Shown: positions 1 to 7,584 of the stretch, in pieces
Layout: every line of letters starts with the position of its first letter
Numbering within the stretch: the stretch's first letter is position 1
Assembly: GCA_045627805.1 (NCBI GenBank)
Contig: JAZQOJ010000198.1
Span: 1-13,935 of the forward strand
Source: UBA1756 sp045627805
Lineage (GTDB): Bacteria > Bacteroidota > Bacteroidia > Bacteroidales > WCHB1-69
DNA: 13,935 bases
Direction: 5' to 3'
Translations under genes and position numbers: made by a program
Notes under the pieces: generated by a model
Told to the model about the DNA's origin: nothing
Databases searched by the model: none
What the model saw: only the letters and a program-made list of their open reading frames with translations

Positions 1-1
1 T

Positions 2-1207
2 GAGAATGGTTCATCTACAAGCCAGCTACCTACCGTTACCACTTCACCTGTCTCTGACATCGCTTCCACTTCCGCCACCTGTGGCGGCAATGTAACTGAT
101 GATGGTGGGGCTTCTGTAACCGCCAGAGGCGTTTGTTGGAGTACCTCGCAGAATCCGACGATAAGCGATAATCACACCACCGATGGAAGTGGAACAGGCA
201 GCTTCACCAGCAGCATTACGGGACTGACAGCCAACACCACCTATTACGTGCGGGCGTATGCAACGAACGAGGCGGGTACAAGTTATGGCGAGGAGGTGAG
301 TTTCACAACAGCATGTACTGATGGTTACCCCGTGTTTGTCACGATGCCCTTTGAGGGCTCCGTTTTGTGTGACGGCGAGGGAAATCATGGTGATCTTTCT
401 TATTGGTTGGAAAGTCCTCAGGCCGTTGATGGAAATGGCAATCCGTTGGAGCCAACTCCGTACTATTACAATGGCTCCTCTTTTGTCCCCTTTGACGCGA
501 CTGCTTCGGGTCTGATGCCCGACGGAATCCATTTCTACGGATGGACAGAACAATCCAATTCATGTGATGGCTACTACCAAATACAATGGAGAGCTGAGGA
601 TGCTTGTGGTAATGTAGCTACTACTACGGAACGATTCAACATTCTTGATCGTACCAGTCCGTACTTTACACGAACAAACTCAGATGCCACTTTTAATATT
701 GATTCAGAATATGAACAGCTTCAGGAATGGCTGGCCTACCCCATGGCATTTGACGAATGCAGTCAAACCAATACGCCAGTATCCTATACGGAGGATTTTA
801 CTGCAAATAATTTTAGTCCAGGCACTTACAATGTGGCTTGGTCCTCCTCTGACGAATGCGGAAATACCTCCACTTTTATCGCAACGCTGACCATCATTGC
901 TCCTTCTGCTCCCACCGTTAGTACTTCCTCCGTCACCAGCATCGGCACCACTTCTGCCACCTGTGGCGGCAATGTCACCTCCAATGGTGGTGCCTCTGGC
1001 ACGGCCCGCGGTGTGTGCTGGAGCACCACGCAGAACCCGACGATTAGCGATAATCACACCACCAATGCCATTGGCACGGGCAGCTTCACCAGCAGTCTCA
1101 CAGGGCTCACACCTAATACCACTTATTATGTGAGAGCATACGCTACAAACAGTGCAGGGACAAGTTATGGCACACAGCGTACTTTCACCACCCAGGCAAC
1201 ACCGTAA
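2..1207 (+). CDS. Partial FN3/HYR-repeat surface or secreted protein, 5' end outside window, 3' end frameshifted
   Basis: The frame is open from base 2 to the stop at 1205-1207, so the true start lies upstream. The protein reads as an FN3-like module (29-313), then about 195 residues of HYR-like modules, then a second FN3-like module (911-1198). The FN3 modules carry ATCGGNV, ARGVCWST, NPTISDNHTT and TTYYVRAYATN. The HYR-like part carries AEDACGN and SSDECGN, each followed by a beta-rich stretch. Such modules are typical of very large extracellular proteins of Bacteroidota, often type IX secretion cargo or adhesins; no sorting domain is visible because the 3' end is lost. The stop at 1207 is probably not native: the next frame continues directly with another extracellular module. 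Identity as a surface modular protein is solid; its ligand is unknown. An alternative is that the frameshift is a sequencing error. Confidence 0.8.
   Translation, partial: ENGSSTSQLPTVTTSPVSDIASTSATCGGNVTDDGGASVTARGVCWSTSQNPTISDNHTTDGSGTGSFTSSITGLTANTTYYVRAYATNEAGTSYGEEVSFTTACTDGYPVFVTMPFEGSVLCDGEGNHGDLSYWLESPQAVDGNGNPLEPTPYYYNGSSFVPFDATASGLMPDGIHFYGWTEQSNSCDGYYQIQWRAEDACGNVATTTERFNILDRTSPYFTRTNSDATFNIDSEYEQLQEWLAYPMAFDECSQTNTPVSYTEDFTANNFSPGTYNVAWSSSDECGNTSTFIATLTIIAPSAPTVSTSSVTSIGTTSATCGGNVTSNGGASGTARGVCWSTTQNPTISDNHTTNAIGTGSFTSSLTGLTPNTTYYVRAYATNSAGTSYGTQRTFTTQATP
29..313 (+). repeat. FN3-like module, copy 1
   Basis: This stretch of about 95 codons begins at LPTVTTSPV and ends at EVSFTTA. 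It is closely similar in DNA and protein to 911-1198, including GTGSFTSS, TYYVRAYATN and AGTSYG. It belongs to the fibronectin-III-like repeat often tandemly amplified in Bacteroidota surface proteins. Confidence 0.8.
911..1198 (+). repeat. FN3-like module, copy 2
   Basis: This module begins at PTVSTSSV and ends at TFTTQA. It is the second copy of the module at 29-313 and shares long exact stretches such as ccacctgtggcggcaatgt. It is separated from copy 1 by about 600 bp of unrelated HYR-like coding sequence, so it is not a simple tandem duplicate. Confidence 0.8.
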
Positions 1208-1469
1208 CGGTAAGCATCAGCGGCGATAGTACTCTTTGCATAGGGCAAAGTACTACTCTTACGGCTTCTGGTGCAAGTAGCTATCAGTGGAGCACGGGAC
1301 AAACGGGAGCCTCCGTTACATTATCGCCCATTTCTCAAACCACCTATGTCGTGACGGGAACAGACCAATATGGATGCACCTCGTCTAATAGTATTACAGT
1401 ATTGGTTGCCCCAGTCCACTCAGTGGTAATCTCCGGCAATGACAATGTATGCGGATATTACCTTGTTTC
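1201..1469 (+). pseudogene. Frameshifted continuation of the surface protein (PKD/Ig-like module)
   Basis: In the -1 frame relative to 2-1207, translation continues without a break from the FN3 repeat as TVTVSISGDSTLCIGQST, followed by SSYQWSTGQT, TTYVVTGTDQYGCT and the start of another unit, VVISGNDNVCG. This is the common Bacteroidota PKD/Ig-like repeat (SxxTLTASGAxSYxWSTG...YxVTGTDxxGC). There is no start codon or leader of its own, so it is the downstream part of the same gene, lost by a one-base shift around 1196-1207. No slippery heptamer is visible there, which argues against programmed frameshifting. The reading is cut off at 1470 where the IS4 element begins; the frame runs into the element and stops at 1504-1506. 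Confidence 0.75.
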
Positions 1470-1483
1470 CTTAGTACATGACA
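1470..1483. repeat. Left terminal inverted repeat of IS4-like element
   Basis: The 14-bp sequence cttagtacatgaca is perfectly complementary to the right end at 2081-2094. It lies 5 bp outside the transposase stop codon (minus strand, 1489-1491), the normal position for an insertion-sequence end. Confidence 0.8.
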
Positions 1484-1488
1484 TTTTT

Positions 1489-1940
1489 TTACCCCGCCCT
1501 ATCTAATCGTATCTCATTGATTATCAGAAAGTCAAAGAACTGCAGCTGGTGGTCGTTCCTCCCGCACACAAGAAATTCGGTGAGAATGCCCAACCCGTAG
1601 CGGAAGATGCTTTTCGCCTTCCGCCCATGTTTGAGAATTCGGATTGGTTTCAGGTTGCGGTGGACGAACTCGCCGATGTTGTAGCACCAGACGAACGCCA
1701 TCATCACAATTAGCAGCAATTTTTCAATCCGCTCAATATCAGAAAGATGAATCTGCTCTATATTGAAGTCGGCGAGGTGAAACAGGCCGATAACTTACTG
1801 AAACACACCGTCCTGGCCTTGCACAGGGCCATCATAAACAGCGAAATAAGCTTGATATGGGCGAGGTTGACATTTTTTTCAAAGAAGCTGCTCAGCGTGT
1901 CGGATAATTGACTATTTTTGCAATCGTGATTGGTATTCAT
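1489..1940 (-). pseudogene. IS4-family transposase remnant, N- and C-termini joined out of frame
   Basis: The minus strand starts at ATG 1940 with a transposase N-terminus (LSDTLSSFFEKNVNLAHIKL then LFMMALCKARTVCFSKLSACF). This frame hits TAG at 1760-1758. In another frame the C-terminus follows: FNIEQIHLSDIERIEKLL, AFVWCYNIGEFVH, KPIRILKHGRKAKSIFRYGL, ending at 1489. These match my memory of the two ends of Bacteroidota IS4 transposases of roughly 370-400 residues (GFNIE.THL.DLERIEKL and IKPIRILKHGRRAKS near the C-terminus). The core with the DDE catalytic residues, roughly 250 codons, is absent, and the join near 1770-1785 changes frame. The gene cannot make an active transposase. Confidence 0.8.
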
Positions 1941-2080
1941 AGAAGAAAAAGATGTAGGAGTTTTTTGCTTCTAAATTACTGAATATCAATCACTTTTTCA
2001 AGAAAATAACAAAAAAGTTACCAGCAAAATTTGTTGATAACTGTCTGTATAACAACGGATTAGACGAAATTTTCATTTTT

Positions 2081-2094
2081 TGTCATGTACTAAG
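2081..2094. repeat. Right terminal inverted repeat of IS4-like element
   Basis: The 14-bp sequence tgtcatgtactaag is the exact inverse of the left end at 1470-1483. It lies about 140 bp upstream of the transposase start on the minus strand. Confidence 0.8.
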
Positions 2095-2432
2095 TAAGAC
2101 TATATAAAAATACATATTATTATTGCAAACTGAAAAAAACGGGAAAAAAGGAAATTGCGTGAAATGCTCAAAAACGTCATTTTTTTTCGGAGTTTTTGGG
2201 AGGAAATCGGCACAAATTGATACCGCTCCTCGAAAGAGTATTCGTTAAGGAAAGCCGATATGGGTGATCCTCTTTTCTGCCAAAGGCGGCTATGCCACAC
2301 TTGAATGTTCTGATTGTCATTATCCGTACATTAGAATGAATTTTTCGTTGTGGCAAGTGGACAATGTGAACACACGAGACGGGAAGGAATCCTTTTTTTT
2401 AGTTTCAATATTATTTATAACAAAAAAATATG
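2095..2432. other. A+T-rich intergenic region, no gene recognised
   Basis: Between the IS4-like element and the peptidase promoter I see no convincing gene. The region has many homopolymer A and T runs. The longest minus-strand frame (about 2100-2300) reads as low-complexity, Phe/Ser-rich sequence without recognisable motifs. It does not continue the surface-protein gene broken at 1470. Confidence 0.5.
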
Positions 2433-2440
2433 TAATTTTG
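2433..2440 (+). promoter_or_regulatory. Probable Bacteroidota -7 promoter element for the M13 peptidase
   Basis: The octamer taattttg fits the Bacteroidota -7 consensus TAnnTTTG and lies 45 bp before the chosen ATG at 2486. A clear -33 TTTG is not seen at the usual distance, so the upstream half is weak. The position supports the start at 2486 over the in-frame ATG at 2264, which would lie upstream of the promoter. Confidence 0.5.
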
Positions 2441-2485
2441 CAAGTTAATTGTAAAAAGGCGATTTGCACTAAAATCATATTGCTT

Positions 2486-4555
2486 ATGAACATCAGAAAT
2501 GGGTTGAAATTTTGTTTTATTATGTTGATTATCTGTGCTTTATCAACTTCTTGTAAAAACAAATCCGCCGATGAGGCAAATGCGAAGAATGGCGAGCTGG
2601 TGTCAGGTATTTCGAAGGACAATTTGGACTTGAGCGCCGATCCGGCGACCAATTTCTACCAGTATGCGTGTGGCGGATGGATCAAGAACCATCCCCGTCC
2701 GGCCGCTTACGCCCGCTACGGCTCTTTCGACCAACTGGCCGAATCCACTGAAAAACAGCTCCACAAACTGATGGAGGATGTCACCAAAAAGCGTCAGTCG
2801 CAGGGCACTTGCGCACAGAAAATCGCTGACTTCTACGCTTGCGGTATGGATGAGAAAACGACCAACAAGCAGAAGGCAATGCCCATCACTCCCATTCTGA
2901 AACAAATCGCCGAAGTGAAGAACATTTCGGAGGTGACTCCGCTCATCGCTGAACTTCACGATGAGGGTTTCACTCCTTTCTTCTCGCTGTTTGGTGCCGC
3001 CTCACCGAACAACAGCTCCCTGACCATCGCTTGGATTTCGCAGAACGGACTCGGCTTGGAAGAACGCGACTACTACCTCACTCCCGACAAAAATATCAAG
3101 AAGGGTTACCTCTCGATGATGGAGCAGCTGTTCGCCGCTGCCGAATACACCGACCTCTCTGGCGAGAAAGCCGACAAGCTGGCTGCGCGCGTGTGGGATA
3201 TTGAGAGTGCTATGGCCAACGCTTTCGCCGACAAGAATTTTATGCGCGACCCGATCAAGACGACCAACGTGATGACTTTGGCTGAGGTGGACCGCCTGAT
3301 GGGGGCCATCGACCTCAAGTCGTACGTTGCGAAACGTGTCCCCAACTCCGTTTCCAACGTCAATGTCGTGCAGCCCGACTACCTCAATCAGCTGGACCGC
3401 ATTTTGGAACAGAAGGATTTGAGCTCACTGAAAGCGTATCTCGCGTGGAACGTGATTTGTCACGCCGCACCTTATTTGAGCAATGATTTCGTGGATGCTC
3501 ATTTCAATTTCTTCGGGAAGACCATTTCCGGCAAAGAGCAGAACAAGGAGCGCTGGCAGCGCGTGGTGAGCACCGTGAGCGACTTGCTGGGCGAGCCCGT
3601 CGGCCAGTTGTATGTGGAACAGTATTTCCCGGCCGAGGCGAAGGAGAGAATGGTGCAGATGGTCAAAAATCTGAAGTCGGCTTTGGCCGACAGAATCCAG
3701 AGTAACAGCTGGATGACCGAGGAGACCAAGCAGAAGGCGCTTGACAAACTTTCAGGAATGATTGTCAAGGTGGGTTATCCCGACCAGTGGCGCGACTACA
3801 AGGATTTGGAAATCAAGAAAGACGGATATTATTATAATATTCTGAGAATCAACAAGTTTGAATCAAAATATCAGTTGTCGAAGATTGAAAAGCCCGTAGA
3901 TCCTTCGGTTTGGTATATGTCTCCGCAAACGGTGAATGCGTACTACGAGCCCTCCACCAACGAGATTTGCTTCCCCGCTGCGATTCTTCAGCCGCCGTTC
4001 TTCAATATGAATGCTGACGACGCGGCCAACTATGGCGCCATTGGCGTTGTGATTGGGCACGAGATGACGCACGGCTTCGACGACCAGGGCCGTCATTACG
4101 ACAAGATTGGCAACGTGGCCGACTGGTGGACGGAAGACGACAGCAAGAACTTCTCGCAGAGAGCGCAGATTCTGGTCAATTATTTCAACAACATCGAGGT
4201 TCTTCCCGGCTTGCACGCCGACGGTCAGTTCACATTGGGCGAGAACATCGCCGACAACGGTGGCTTGAACACGTCGTTTGTGGCATTGCAGAAGGCCAAG
4301 GAGCAGGGGACAATCCGCGAGGAGATGGACGGCTTCACCGCCGACCAGCGCTTCTTCCTGGCTTACGCCGCCGTTTGGGCCAACACCATCACGGAGCAGG
4401 AAATCGAGCGCCGCACCAAGGTTGACCCGCACTCGCTGGGCGAATGGCGCGTGAACGGCGCACTGCCCCACGTTGACGCATTCAACACGACCTTTAATTT
4501 GAAACCCGGTGACAGGATGTATCTGGCACCCGATAAAAGAGCAAGAATTTGGTAA
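2486..4555 (+). CDS. pepO: M13 family zinc metallopeptidase (PepO/neprilysin-like), probable lipoprotein
   Basis: This is a 689-residue zinc endopeptidase of family M13, which cleaves oligopeptides outside the cytoplasm. The zinc site is HEMTH at residues 525-529 (two His ligands and the catalytic Glu) with the third ligand in ENIAD at 586-590. The substrate-binding NAYYEP is at 484-489. The N-terminal M13 lobe starts at about residue 50 (NFYQYACGGWIKNHP). The end KRARIW resembles the family's C-terminal ...VW, without its Cys. I chose ATG 2486 because it begins a signal sequence ending in ALSTSC, a plausible though non-canonical lipobox (Cys23), and follows a promoter. The in-frame ATG at 2264 would add 74 residues of non-protein-like sequence. 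Length is normal for M13. The FISUMP gene follows after 29 bp and may be co-transcribed. The symbol is a family-level label. Confidence 0.93.
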   Translation: MNIRNGLKFCFIMLIICALSTSCKNKSADEANAKNGELVSGISKDNLDLSADPATNFYQYACGGWIKNHPRPAAYARYGSFDQLAESTEKQLHKLMEDVTKKRQSQGTCAQKIADFYACGMDEKTTNKQKAMPITPILKQIAEVKNISEVTPLIAELHDEGFTPFFSLFGAASPNNSSLTIAWISQNGLGLEERDYYLTPDKNIKKGYLSMMEQLFAAAEYTDLSGEKADKLAARVWDIESAMANAFADKNFMRDPIKTTNVMTLAEVDRLMGAIDLKSYVAKRVPNSVSNVNVVQPDYLNQLDRILEQKDLSSLKAYLAWNVICHAAPYLSNDFVDAHFNFFGKTISGKEQNKERWQRVVSTVSDLLGEPVGQLYVEQYFPAEAKERMVQMVKNLKSALADRIQSNSWMTEETKQKALDKLSGMIVKVGYPDQWRDYKDLEIKKDGYYYNILRINKFESKYQLSKIEKPVDPSVWYMSPQTVNAYYEPSTNEICFPAAILQPPFFNMNADDAANYGAIGVVIGHEMTHGFDDQGRHYDKIGNVADWWTEDDSKNFSQRAQILVNYFNNIEVLPGLHADGQFTLGENIADNGGLNTSFVALQKAKEQGTIREEMDGFTADQRFFLAYAAVWANTITEQEIERRTKVDPHSLGEWRVNGALPHVDAFNTTFNLKPGDRMYLAPDKRARIW

Positions 4556-4584
4556 ATTATTAATAAATTAAAACACAATTAGTT

Positions 4585-5268
4585 ATGAAAAATTTTAAAA
4601 TGAATCTCGTTAAAACCCTCGCCTTGGTTTTTTTGCTTGGCGGTTCGTTAACGCTTTCAGCTCAAAAAGCTGGCGAAACTGTGAAGGACGTTGATGGCAA
4701 CGAATACAAAACGGTTGTAATCGGCTCTCAGACCTGGTTTGCAGAAAACCTTAAGACCACGAAGTATGCCAACGGCAACAAGATTCCGAACGTTACCGAC
4801 AAGACGAAATGGGTTGACTGCAAATCTCCCGCTTACTGCTGGTACGACAACAACAGCGGCAACAAGGACGAGTACGGTGCATTGTACAACTGGTACGTAA
4901 TCAACAGCGGCAACATTTGCCCGAACGGCTGGCACGTTGCTACCGATGCTGATTGGTCAACCTTGGAAAGCAAAGTTGGCGGCCAGGCCAACGCGGGCGC
5001 GAAACTTCGCGAGGAAGGCACCAAGCATTGGAAAGGCACCGTTGACGGCGCAAAGAACGAGTACAACTTCAATATGATCGCAGGTGGTTTCCGCAACGCA
5101 TACGGCGATTTCACTTGGCAGAACGTGGACGCTGGCTACTGGACTGCTACGGGAAAAACTCCTTCCTACGCTTGGAACCGTACCGCTTTCTACTATGACT
5201 TGCACACCAACAGACACGAAATCCAGAAATGTTTCGGTTATTCTGTTCGTTGCGTAAAGAACAACTAA
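4585..5268 (+). CDS. Secreted FISUMP (Fibrobacter succinogenes major paralogous) domain protein
   Basis: This 227-residue protein has a signal peptide (MNLVKTLALVFLLGGSLTLS, likely cleaved near SAQ27) followed by one complete FISUMP domain. The domain hallmarks appear in order: VKDVDGNEYKTVVIGSQTW (about 33-51), FAENLKTTKYANG (52-64), GALYNWY (98-104), CPNGWHVATDADW (112-124), GAKLREEGTKHW (138-149), AGGFRNAYGDF (166-176), GYWTAT (184-189) and FGYSVRCVKN (217-226). The exact biochemical role of FISUMP domains is not established; they occur in exported proteins of Fibrobacter and Bacteroidota, often joined to repeats like those at 29-313. Here the domain stands alone with no lipobox and no visible type IX sorting domain. 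It lies 29 bp after the M13 peptidase and ends before a strong terminator, closing that transcription unit. Confidence 0.9.
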   Translation: MKNFKMNLVKTLALVFLLGGSLTLSAQKAGETVKDVDGNEYKTVVIGSQTWFAENLKTTKYANGNKIPNVTDKTKWVDCKSPAYCWYDNNSGNKDEYGALYNWYVINSGNICPNGWHVATDADWSTLESKVGGQANAGAKLREEGTKHWKGTVDGAKNEYNFNMIAGGFRNAYGDFTWQNVDAGYWTATGKTPSYAWNRTAFYYDLHTNRHEIQKCFGYSVRCVKNN

Positions 5269-5287
5269 TCCATACTATATATATTAT

Positions 5288-5320
5288 AAGCGGATGCGCC
5301 TTGCGTGTCCGCTTTTTTTT
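5288..5320 (+). terminator. Strong intrinsic-type terminator after the FISUMP gene
   Basis: A 12-bp stem (5288-5299 with 5303-5314, two G-T wobbles) closes a 3-base ctt loop; the 3' arm merges into a run of eight T (5313-5320). It lies 19 bp after the FISUMP stop. This separates the peptidase/FISUMP unit from the next operon and shows that the in-frame ATG at 5294, inside the stem, is not the next gene's start. Confidence 0.85.
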
Positions 5321-5321
5321 G

Positions 5322-5329
5322 TATTTTTG
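5322..5329 (+). promoter_or_regulatory. Probable -7 promoter element of the PD40/PorT operon
   Basis: The octamer tatttttg matches TAnnTTTG. A TTG at 5301-5303 lies 18 bases upstream, close to the usual -33 spacing, and overlaps the terminator loop. The ATG at 5336 begins only 6 bases after the element, so a transcript would have almost no leader. Confidence 0.5.
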
Positions 5330-5335
5330 CACGTT

Positions 5336-6913
5336 ATGAAAAAATGGGTCAATCTTACGATGTTTTGCGCTATGGCAGTGGCTTTTTGCGCGTCTCCGAA
5401 CTGGGGGAATGCGCAGGGCAATGGCGCTCTTTTCACAGATGAGAACACGGCGAAGTCGTTGTTCTTTGCAGGGAATATGCACGAGGCGGCACGTCATTTC
5501 GACGAATTGCTGCGCGTGGACTCGCTGCATTACGAATACAATATTTTTGCGGGGCTTTCGTATCTCAATTCCAACATTGATCCCTCCCGCGCCATCGTGC
5601 ACTTCAAGCGCGCCTTGAAAAATTCCAAGGCCGATCCGTATATGCATTTTTATTTGGGACAGGCCTATATGCTTAATTATCAGTTTGATGAAGCCATAGA
5701 ATCGTTCAACGACTTTTTGCAAACGGGAGTCAAGGCCGACAAGTCGTCTTTTTCTCCGCAACGTTACATTGAGATGTGCGAGAATGCCAAAACACTGATT
5801 TCCTTGCGCAACGAGGTCACGATTGAGAATGTGGGCTGCGGCGTTAATTCACCTTATCCTGATTACAACGCGTATGTGAGCGGCGATGAAAACACGCTGT
5901 ATTTCACTTCCCGCCAGCCGCAAAACACGGGCGGTGTCGCCGACGACGGTTTTAAAATGCCCGATGTTTATTGCGCGGAGCGTGTCAACGGGAAATGGAC
6001 GAATGCCAAGAAACTGCAAAGTCCGGTCAACAGCGCTCTTGTAGAGGAAGTGGTGGGCGCGACTTCCGATGGCAACACGCTTCTGCTCTATTATAACAAT
6101 GACAAAGGTTTTGACGACATTTTCGTTACGCAAAAAGACAAAAAGGCGTACAGCCGTCCCGAGATGTTGAGTTTGACGGTCAACAGCGAGCAGGGAGAGG
6201 AGGCCGCTATGATTTCGCCCGATGGCAACTGGATTTTCTTTTCCTCCGATCGGCCTGGCGGCTTTGGTGGCTACGACATCTATTTTGCGCGCAAACTGCC
6301 CAATGGAGAGTGGAGCAATGCAAAGAATGCGGGCGCCAACATCAATACAGAGTACAACGATAATTTCCCGTACCTCGCGCCCGACGGCGAGACGTTCTAT
6401 TTCAGCTCGCAGGGACACAACAGTATGGGTGGCTACGATTTGTTCCGCTCTACTTGGAGTGCGGCGGAGCAGTTCTTTGCGATTCCTGAAAATCTGGCTT
6501 TCCCCATCAACACGCCGGGCGACAACAAGACGATTTCGGTCACTGAGTCGGGCCGTTATGCGTACATAGCTGATTTCAGGGCCAATAGCACGGGCGAAGT
6601 GGACATTTACAAGGTTACTTTCCTCGATGTTCCCGCCCCGTATTCCGTGGTGAAGGCGGTGGTGGCGGACACTGACAGCGCCTCGCTGATGGGACAGTTG
6701 CCGCGCTATAAAGTGATGGTGCGCGACGCCGGCACCAAGAAACAGGTGGGTGTTTATCGCCCCAATCTGCACAACGGCCAGTTCACTCTGATTCTTCGCC
6801 CCGGATTCTATCTTGTTGATTTCTATGTAGATGACAAGGTGAGCAAAACGCAGGAACTCATCATTGAGGACGGCGAGCCCGATAAGGAGATTCGTACAAT
6901 TGAATTGCGATGA
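5336..6913 (+). CDS. TPR and PD40 beta-propeller envelope protein, PorE-like but lacking the OmpA domain
   Basis: This 525-residue exported protein has a signal peptide (MKKWVNLTMFCAMAVAFCAS, cleavage probably near NAQ27). It continues with a TPR-like helical region (about 36-130; FFAGNMHEAARHFDELL and YLGQAYMLNYQFDEAIESF). PD40/WD40-like propeller blades follow at about 165-430, with repeats LYFTSRQ, SPDGNWIFFSSDRPGGFGGYDIYFA and APDGETFYFSSQGHNSMGGYDLF. A C-terminal beta domain (about 455-525; VMVRDAGTKKQVG, GQFTLILRPGFYLVDF) resembles a carboxypeptidase-regulatory fold. This order matches PorE of the type IX system, but the peptidoglycan-binding OmpA domain that normally ends PorE is absent. 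The start at 5336 is preferred because ATG 5294 lies in the terminator. The stop overlaps the next start (ATGA), which means coupling with the barrel gene and PorT. A T9SS role is inferred from architecture and neighbours. Confidence 0.82.
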   Translation: MKKWVNLTMFCAMAVAFCASPNWGNAQGNGALFTDENTAKSLFFAGNMHEAARHFDELLRVDSLHYEYNIFAGLSYLNSNIDPSRAIVHFKRALKNSKADPYMHFYLGQAYMLNYQFDEAIESFNDFLQTGVKADKSSFSPQRYIEMCENAKTLISLRNEVTIENVGCGVNSPYPDYNAYVSGDENTLYFTSRQPQNTGGVADDGFKMPDVYCAERVNGKWTNAKKLQSPVNSALVEEVVGATSDGNTLLLYYNNDKGFDDIFVTQKDKKAYSRPEMLSLTVNSEQGEEAAMISPDGNWIFFSSDRPGGFGGYDIYFARKLPNGEWSNAKNAGANINTEYNDNFPYLAPDGETFYFSSQGHNSMGGYDLFRSTWSAAEQFFAIPENLAFPINTPGDNKTISVTESGRYAYIADFRANSTGEVDIYKVTFLDVPAPYSVVKAVVADTDSASLMGQLPRYKVMVRDAGTKKQVGVYRPNLHNGQFTLILRPGFYLVDFYVDDKVSKTQELIIEDGEPDKEIRTIELR

Positions 6914-7557
6914 AAAATATCAAGAGAATGAGAAATTGCTTTGTGAGATTCTGTTTGGTTGGCCTTTTGGTGGGATTTGCGCTGGGCGACCTGACGGCGC
7001 AAAACTTCAAGGGCGGCTTGCGGGCAGGATTTACCGCGACTCAGATTTCGGGTGACGACCTGTCGGGATTTCACAAGATGGGCGCATACGCGGGCGGCTA
7101 TGTGCAATGGCGTTTCGTGCAGAACGAGCACTGGGCCTTGCAGCCCGAAATCAATTTCGTGATGAAGGGCAGCAGCACTTTTTTGAAAGCCGACAAGAAT
7201 GGGAACATTGGCAACAAGTATGTGCTCACATTGTATTATGCGGAGGTTCCGGTTCTGGTCAAGTATCAAATTGTCAAGGGGTTGGAAGTTGAATTGGGCC
7301 CCACGTTCGGAGTGCTTTTTGCCGAAACGGAAAAGGATGCCAACGGGAAAATGCCCGCTCGAATGCCGTTTCGCCGCTTCGAGTTGTGTGCGATGGGAGG
7401 CGTTTCCTATTTGATTAAGGAACATTACGGAATCAGTTTGCGCTATGCGCAAACGTTGCTGCCGGTGCGCGTGGTGGATGGCGAGCATTCCGCCTATCGC
7501 ATTGAAAAGAAACAGTTCAGTAGCGAGATTGCCTTCAGCGTGTTTTACCAGTTCTAA
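6910..7557 (+). CDS. Outer-membrane beta-barrel protein (porin/PorT-like family)
   Basis: This 215-residue protein has a signal peptide (CFVRFCLVGLLVGFALGDLTA then QNF, cleavage near residue 30). The rest is alternating beta-strand sequence of an 8-to-10-strand barrel: GGLRAGFTATQISGDD, YAGGYVQWRF, WALQPEINFVMKG, YYAEVPVLVKY, LEVELGPTFGVLF, YGISLRYAQTLLP. It ends SVFYQF, the terminal aromatic typical of outer-membrane barrels. It fits the 'outer membrane protein beta-barrel' family (PF13568 type). The start overlaps the PD40 gene's stop by four bases; an in-frame ATG at 6928 is an alternative. The gene directly downstream, PorT, is a more distant member of the same barrel class. The two could work together with the PD40 protein in the outer membrane. 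The specific function is unknown. Confidence 0.85.
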   Translation: MKNIKRMRNCFVRFCLVGLLVGFALGDLTAQNFKGGLRAGFTATQISGDDLSGFHKMGAYAGGYVQWRFVQNEHWALQPEINFVMKGSSTFLKADKNGNIGNKYVLTLYYAEVPVLVKYQIVKGLEVELGPTFGVLFAETEKDANGKMPARMPFRRFELCAMGGVSYLIKEHYGISLRYAQTLLPVRVVDGEHSAYRIEKKQFSSEIAFSVFYQF

Positions 7558-7584
7558 ATGCAATAAATTCAGATAGAAAACGTT

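Larger units (their letters stand above)
1470..2094. mobile_element. Internally deleted IS4-family insertion element (MITE-like derivative)
   Basis: The element is bounded by perfect 14-bp inverted repeats, cttagtacatgaca at 1470-1483 and its complement at 2081-2094. On the minus strand it carries the start and end of an IS4-family transposase with the middle missing. At 625 bp it is about half the length expected for an intact IS4-type element. The left end cuts directly into the PKD-like coding sequence. I found no clear target-site duplication: the flanks are ttgtttc on the left and taagact on the right. A deletion on the right side after insertion is therefore possible. Since both ends are kept, it could in principle have been moved in trans by a full-length relative elsewhere in the genome. 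Confidence 0.8.

Noticed and set aside
1190..1210. A programmed -1 ribosomal frameshift in the surface-protein gene.
   Set aside because: No X-XXY-YYZ slippery heptamer and no obvious downstream structure are seen; decay or a sequencing error is simpler.
2100..2300. A 66-codon minus-strand frame next to the IS4-like element.
   Set aside because: It is low-complexity Phe/Ser/Lys-rich sequence in A+T-rich DNA without motifs and lies outside the element's inverted repeats.
2264..2485. A 74-codon N-terminal extension of the M13 peptidase from ATG 2264.
   Set aside because: The extension does not look like protein, precedes the promoter-like motif, and would bury the lipoprotein signal peptide that begins at 2486.
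5294..5335. An earlier in-frame ATG for the PD40 protein.
   Set aside because: It lies inside the terminator stem and would place hydrophobic residues ahead of a normal signal peptide starting at 5336.
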